Source: Clostridiales bacterium (GTDB lineage: Bacteria; Bacillota; Clostridia; Saccharofermentanales; Saccharofermentanaceae). From it: a DNA stretch of 42,985 nucleotides. The stretch is from contig JAFZVE010000024.1 of NCBI GenBank assembly GCA_017617995.1, positions 1 to 42,985 on the forward strand, written 5' to 3'. Position 1 is the stretch's first letter. Each line of letters opens with the position of its first letter. Shown here in pieces: positions 39,759 through 42,985 of the stretch. Under the pieces are notes generated by a model. That model had not been told where the DNA came from. It was given only the letters and a program-made list of their open reading frames with translations, and ran no database searches. The position numbers and the translations under genes were made by a program.

Positions 39759-39780
39759 TTGCATCATTATCCTATGGCTT

Positions 39781-40944
39781 CTATGAGACTCTATCGATAA
39801 AATTTTGCATATTTTGTGCTGACTTCATCTTCATCTGTTTATTGACGTGCCCATATACATCAAGCGTGAAGGAAGCCGTAGCATGTCCCAGGTTATCTTG
39901 GATCGTTTTGATGTCATCTCCGCTTTCCAACGAAGCAACTGCATATGTGTGGCGCAAGTCGTGAAATCGTACACCATCCATGCCGATACTCTTCATTATT
40001 CGTTTGAAATTCCTGTACACAGTCTCATGACAAAGATGCCTTCCGATTTCATCGGTAAAAACAAGATTCCATTCGTTGTTCCATCCTGAGCCCGCCTTCT
40101 TAGCACACTCTTCCTGCCAGATCTTCTGTTTTCTTAGCATAGTCATTACCGATGAAGCAACAGGAACATATCGTTCCTTACCACTCTTTGTCGTTGACAA
40201 ATCATAAGAAACTTCACTGTGTGGGTAGTTTAGCAGCTGCTTATTGATCAGAATCATATTGTTCTCAAAATCAACGCAATCCCAGGACAATCCAAGCACC
40301 TCGCCTTTTCTAAGACCTGTAAACAGTGTAAGATAATACACATTTTCAAACCGATGACCTCGGATAGCGCTCAAAAACGATGCTATAGATTCATCATCCA
40401 GTGGTTCAATCTTGTGTCTCATACTCTTGGGAAGAGTACATCTGCTTGCAGGATTTTGCTTGATCTCTCCTGCCAGAAATGCCTGTTCCAATGCCTTGTG
40501 CAGAATGGCGTGGATATTCTTAATCGTCTTGCAGGAAAGATTTCCTTTTTCCAGAAGTTTGTTATAGAACAACTGGATCGCGGTGGTTGTAATCGACTTG
40601 AGCGGAATATGACCAATCATCGGTTTAATATGATTGTTGCAAACACTCTCATATGCGATGTGAGTCTTTGGTTTTACCGCAGGTTTAGCGTAGATTTCCA
40701 ACCAAAGATCGATCCACTCAGAGAGTTTCATCTTTGAAGGAGCGACATAGGTCCCTTCGTCAATCTCACCGGTAATCTGAGTCAGTTTCTTCCTGACCTC
40801 TTCCTGTGTCTTGCCATACACAGATTTGCGTACATACTTTCCGGCGCCATCGATCGCAGGAATGGAATAGATTCCTTCCCATCTTCCGTCTGCGCGTAAT
40901 CTTATGCAACCACTTCCGTTTGCGTTTCTTTTCATTCTAGCCAT
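39781..40944 (-). CDS. int: Tyrosine site-specific recombinase (integrase)
   Basis: The 387-residue protein has an N-terminal AP2-like arm-binding domain (RADGRWEGIYSIPAIDGAGK, about 18-60), a SAM-like core-binding domain (about 75-165) and a catalytic domain with Arg in FTGLRKGEVLGLSW, His-x-x-Arg in HDLRHTYAVASLE, His in LGHATASFTLD and the Tyr nucleophile in VYGHV. All catalytic residues are present, so it should be active. The start follows AAGGAGG by 5 bases. It points towards tRNA-Val, as expected for the element's integrase, and is preceded by DUF6076 by 48 bp. Confidence 0.95.
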   Translation of the reverse strand: MARMKRNANGSGCIRLRADGRWEGIYSIPAIDGAGKYVRKSVYGKTQEEVRKKLTQITGEIDEGTYVAPSKMKLSEWIDLWLEIYAKPAVKPKTHIAYESVCNNHIKPMIGHIPLKSITTTAIQLFYNKLLEKGNLSCKTIKNIHAILHKALEQAFLAGEIKQNPASRCTLPKSMRHKIEPLDDESIASFLSAIRGHRFENVYYLTLFTGLRKGEVLGLSWDCVDFENNMILINKQLLNYPHSEVSYDLSTTKSGKERYVPVASSVMTMLRKQKIWQEECAKKAGSGWNNEWNLVFTDEIGRHLCHETVYRNFKRIMKSIGMDGVRFHDLRHTYAVASLESGDDIKTIQDNLGHATASFTLDVYGHVNKQMKMKSAQNMQNFIDRVS

Positions 40945-40992
40945 TTTTCCTCCTTTCCTCTGGTATGTATAAACAAGTGTCAGTCAGTCCAC

Positions 40993-42060
40993 TTATTCCC
41001 GTAAGTAATTCTCCTTGAACCATTGTTCAAGTTCTTCGTAAGTTATTTCGCCCGAGAGACACAGATCACGCATAGCTCGCGCCATCTCACTCCACACAGC
41101 AAAATGATCTTCGGAGATCTGTCCCTTCTTCTTCCTTGCGAAAGTTGCCTTATAGTTCCTCTGGTACAGTATTTGTGTTTCATCGCTATATAGATTCCGT
41201 ACATGCGAGCGAAGATGTCCGACAGCAAAGCACGTTTTTCCGATATCCTTTTCGTACCGTGCAGTCTCGATCACTCTCGGACAGTTCTTGATCTTGCTGT
41301 CTGTGGCAAAAGCGAAGTATCTTCTGCAGTTCGAACAGCACTGGAAGTGATAGTATTGGACGTATTTGTTGCACAGATACGAGATCAGGTCATCGAATGT
41401 GTCCGGTACGAATGTTTCTATATACTTCGGTCCTGAATAGGGATTATTGACCATTACAGACGTCAGCCCCGAATACGAGAGAGAGGGGATCTTGTTCCGA
41501 TCAATCTTCGTAAGCGCTATTGCAGGCTCGTTATTCTTGTCATAAAGCATAACATCCTCAGCGAAAACAGTAAGTAACTTCTGATACTTCTTCAGGGAAG
41601 AAAGGATCTTATCGCTCGTTTTGAAGTTATACTTTTTTCCGGATTTCACGATTCCCGAGATGACCTCAACAAGAAGAGGCAGTGCAAGCAGGTTCCTGCT
41701 GTCAGAAGAATCTACCTCGCTTTTGAATAGCCGATTACTGGTAGATAGAACGGCGTTGATCATATCCACCTTATCTCTGGAGCGCGTAGAATGAATGAGC
41801 GCCTTGATCGCTTCGTATGTCTCTTCAATCAAAGAAATGGCCTTTTCAGGATCAGGAATGCCGTCCATCTGTTCTACAGAACCGATCAGATCTCCAAAAG
41901 CCACACCGTAGCCGCAAGTAAATGACATAGGTATCAGATCGTCCGGACCGTTTTCATCTTTGCCGGTCACAAAGAAGAGTTCTTTTCCGTCGCTCATAGT
42001 GATTCCTACCCGGATATCGGTTCCCAGTTCGTCTAATGAAAAAATAGGTGCAATCTGCAT
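40993..42060 (-). CDS. DUF6076 protein of the integrated element
   Basis: The 355-residue protein has a C-terminal cysteine cluster (FQCCSNCRRYFAFATDSKIKNCPR, about 240-264), probably a zinc knuckle, followed by a basic helical region (RNYKATFARKKKG). This matches DUF6076, found beside integrases of clostridial elements; function unknown. The ATG has GAGAGG about 8 bases upstream. Its promoter overlaps the promoter of the divergent excisionase-like gene. Confidence 0.75.
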   Translation of the reverse strand: MQIAPIFSLDELGTDIRVGITMSDGKELFFVTGKDENGPDDLIPMSFTCGYGVAFGDLIGSVEQMDGIPDPEKAISLIEETYEAIKALIHSTRSRDKVDMINAVLSTSNRLFKSEVDSSDSRNLLALPLLVEVISGIVKSGKKYNFKTSDKILSSLKKYQKLLTVFAEDVMLYDKNNEPAIALTKIDRNKIPSLSYSGLTSVMVNNPYSGPKYIETFVPDTFDDLISYLCNKYVQYYHFQCCSNCRRYFAFATDSKIKNCPRVIETARYEKDIGKTCFAVGHLRSHVRNLYSDETQILYQRNYKATFARKKKGQISEDHFAVWSEMARAMRDLCLSGEITYEELEQWFKENYLRE

Positions 42061-42090
42061 TTTTGTGTCCTCTCAAATTAGATTAGGTAC

Positions 42091-42120
42091 ATAATACCCT
42101 ATTGCAATCTATTCTGTCAA
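42091..42120 (-). promoter_or_regulatory. Promoter of DUF6076-int, overlapping the divergent promoter
   Basis: On the minus strand TTGACA (42115-42120), 18 bases, TATTAT (42091-42096). The -35 lies in the spacer of the plus-strand promoter, so the two cannot be occupied by polymerase at once. Confidence 0.65.
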
Positions 42121-42130
42121 GTGATATACT
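42102..42130 (+). promoter_or_regulatory. Promoter of the excisionase-like/DUF6291 genes
   Basis: TTGCAA (42102-42107), 17 bases, TATACT (42125-42130) with extended TGA, 50 bases upstream of the HTH gene. Confidence 0.65.
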
Positions 42131-42180
42131 GCAGAAAACGAACAGATGTTCTAGTGAAAAACAGGAAGGAGGAAAGGATT

Positions 42181-42381
42181 ATGGAAAAGGAAATGAAAGT
42201 AAGTGTACCGGCCGTAATGAACGCCATGCAGGTCGCCAAGTACCTGGGGATCTCGAAGCAGGGTGCCTACAATCTGATGAACTCGGAATCATTCCCGACA
42301 CTTCGAGTTGGAAAGAGACTTCTGGTTTCTTCTGACCGGTTCCTGGAGTGGATCGAGAAGCACTCGAACAATGTCGGATGA
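42181..42381 (+). CDS. Excisionase-like helix-turn-helix protein
   Basis: The 66-residue protein has a MerR-type winged helix as in element excisionases: MNAMQVAKYLGISKQGAYNLMN (about 13-34), then FPTLRVGKRLLVSSDRFLEWIEK. It probably binds the attachment region and biases the integrase towards excision, or acts as a regulator. ATG at 42181 has AGGAGG upstream; the longer in-frame start at 42121 lies within the promoter. It lies 40 bp before the DUF6291 gene. Confidence 0.85.
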   Translation: MEKEMKVSVPAVMNAMQVAKYLGISKQGAYNLMNSESFPTLRVGKRLLVSSDRFLEWIEKHSNNVG

Positions 42382-42421
42382 GAAAATCCGAAAGTATCAA
42401 CAAAGAAAGGAGGAATGCCCA

Positions 42422-42985
42422 ATGAAACAGAAAGCTTTTGTAGTATATCCGTCTTGGAGATACTACATGGATCTTCTGGAAGATCCTGAACTAATCACGG
42501 AATTTGCCTATGCGATGTTTGACGTAGGAGAAGGCAAGGAACCGCGCATAGCAAATTCGAAGGTGGAGGTTGCAATCAACGCTATAAAGCCGATTATTGA
42601 TGCAAACAACGCAGCATACGAGGAGCGTTGCAGGAAGAACAAGGCCGCCGCCAGAAGAAGGTGGTCTAATGCGGATGCAGATGCACAGCACACGGATGCA
42701 AATGCATTTCATTCGGATGCGAATGCATTTCATTCGGATGGTGATAATGATAATGACAATGAAAATGACTATGATAATGACCATGACAATGACGATGATA
42801 ATGATAATAAGAATTGTCTGTCATGTCAGGCAGGCCCATCCGAAATTCCTACGGAAACAGAAGTTATCCAAGCAGCACAGATTCGTGGACTGGATTTTTC
42901 TGAAGAAGAAGCCAGACACTTCATCCAATTCTATTTTGTAGAAAAGGAAGGTTGCATCGGTGGAAACCCTATCCGTAACTGGAGA
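42422..42985 (+). CDS. DUF6291 replication-type protein (N-terminal part)
   Basis: The frame stays open from ATG 42422 to the right edge (188 codons seen). The N-terminus (KQKAFVVYPSWRYYMDLL to IKPIIDANNAAYEERCRKN, about 1-75) matches DUF6291, found in phage and element replication-initiation or replisome-organiser proteins. A basic patch (KAAARRRW) and a highly repetitive Asp/Asn/Ala linker (about 83-127) follow. A folded C-terminal segment begins PTETEVIQAAQIRGLDFSEE. ATG has AAGGAGG 8 bases upstream. The rest is outside the window. Confidence 0.75.
   Translation, partial: MKQKAFVVYPSWRYYMDLLEDPELITEFAYAMFDVGEGKEPRIANSKVEVAINAIKPIIDANNAAYEERCRKNKAAARRRWSNADADAQHTDANAFHSDANAFHSDGDNDNDNENDYDNDHDNDDDNDNKNCLSCQAGPSEIPTETEVIQAAQIRGLDFSEEEARHFIQFYFVEKEGCIGGNPIRNWR
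42698..42812 (+). repeat. Tandem repeats inside the DUF6291 gene
   Basis: A 21-bp unit occurs twice with one difference (42698-42718 and 42719-42739; peptide ANAFHSD). It is followed by about twelve GAYAAT-type hexamers (42740-42812) encoding Asp-Asn pairs. All copies keep the reading frame. Confidence 0.8.

Larger units (their letters stand above)
39669..42985. mobile_element. Left end of an integrated element at tRNA-Val (continues past the window)
   Basis: Starting at the tRNA 3' end are a terminator, tandem TTGACCACAA repeats, a tyrosine recombinase facing the tRNA, a DUF6076 gene, an excisionase-like HTH gene and a DUF6291 replication-type gene. This is the normal order at the integrase end of clostridial integrative or phage-like elements. 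The other attachment site is beyond the right edge, so type (prophage, ICE or IME) and size cannot be judged. Confidence 0.8.

Noticed and set aside
42698..42812. CRISPR array
   Set aside because: The repeats are direct in-frame codon repeats with no unique spacers, inside a coding frame.

Overview
The window looks like a chromosomal segment of a member of the Bacillota, probably a gut or rumen Clostridia lineage. This is inferred from strong AGGAGG-type ribosome binding sites, sigma-A promoters that often carry an extended -10, tight tail-to-head operons, roughly 50% GC, clostridial-type ThiC and DUF6291/DUF6076 families, and a LexA box of the Gram-positive type (GAAC-N4-GTTC). Almost every gene lies on the minus strand. 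The exceptions are one GNAT gene, a LysR regulator, a tRNA and two genes of an integrated element.

Layout. 1-118: start of a gene that runs off the left edge, behind a consensus promoter with a LexA box in its spacer. 226-3465: an operon of MFS efflux pump, GNAT acetyltransferase and a peptidase S51-Nudix fusion, preceded by a leader with two tiny ORFs and a hairpin that can hide the pump's Shine-Dalgarno. 3422-5354: methyltransferase, HD protein and DUF6434 protein. 5366-6908: a DUF4143 ATPase, probably acquired, with four repeats spaced about 32 bp upstream of it. 6902-9777: methyltransferase, GNAT, flavin reductase, a divergent GNAT and a DUF3795 protein. 9801-17620: a dense series of metabolic and repair-type enzymes: two metallo-beta-lactamase-fold hydrolases, serine hydrolase, PHP phosphatase, two GNATs, MTA/SAH nucleosidase, an unassigned P-loop protein, HAD phosphatase, a possible small membrane peptide and an Fe-S aldo/keto reductase. 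A pair of inverted operator-like sites lies upstream of the reductase.

17641-21832: the methionine block. metE and metF overlap by ATGA and are divergent from a LysR regulator, with three interrupted palindromes between them. MtnN (13643-14329) returns S-adenosylmethionine by-products towards the same pathway. 21880-25563: a PdaA-like polysaccharide deacetylase and a CtpE-like P-type ATPase. 25603-29657: thiM-thiE-thiD-thiC under one TPP riboswitch with an intrinsic terminator, supplying thiamine by thiazole salvage plus de novo pyrimidine synthesis. 29660-36786: a lipoprotein, a 1727-residue DUF4132 protein and a 149-residue partner of unknown function, apparently one operon. 36813-39425: a ZIP metal transporter, a Gfo/Idh/MocA oxidoreductase and a beta-rich unknown protein.

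39594-39668 is tRNA-Val(CAC). Immediately after it begins an integrated element that runs off the right edge: a tyrosine recombinase facing the tRNA, a DUF6076 protein, an excisionase-like HTH protein and a DUF6291 replication-type protein. Its two transcription directions are controlled by overlapping divergent promoters.

The most novel-looking items are the pump leader, the DUF4132 operon with its small partner, the paired operator upstream of the aldo/keto reductase, the phased repeats upstream of the DUF4143 gene, and a 9-base motif (AAAAGCACT) found at least twelve times in the chromosomal part.
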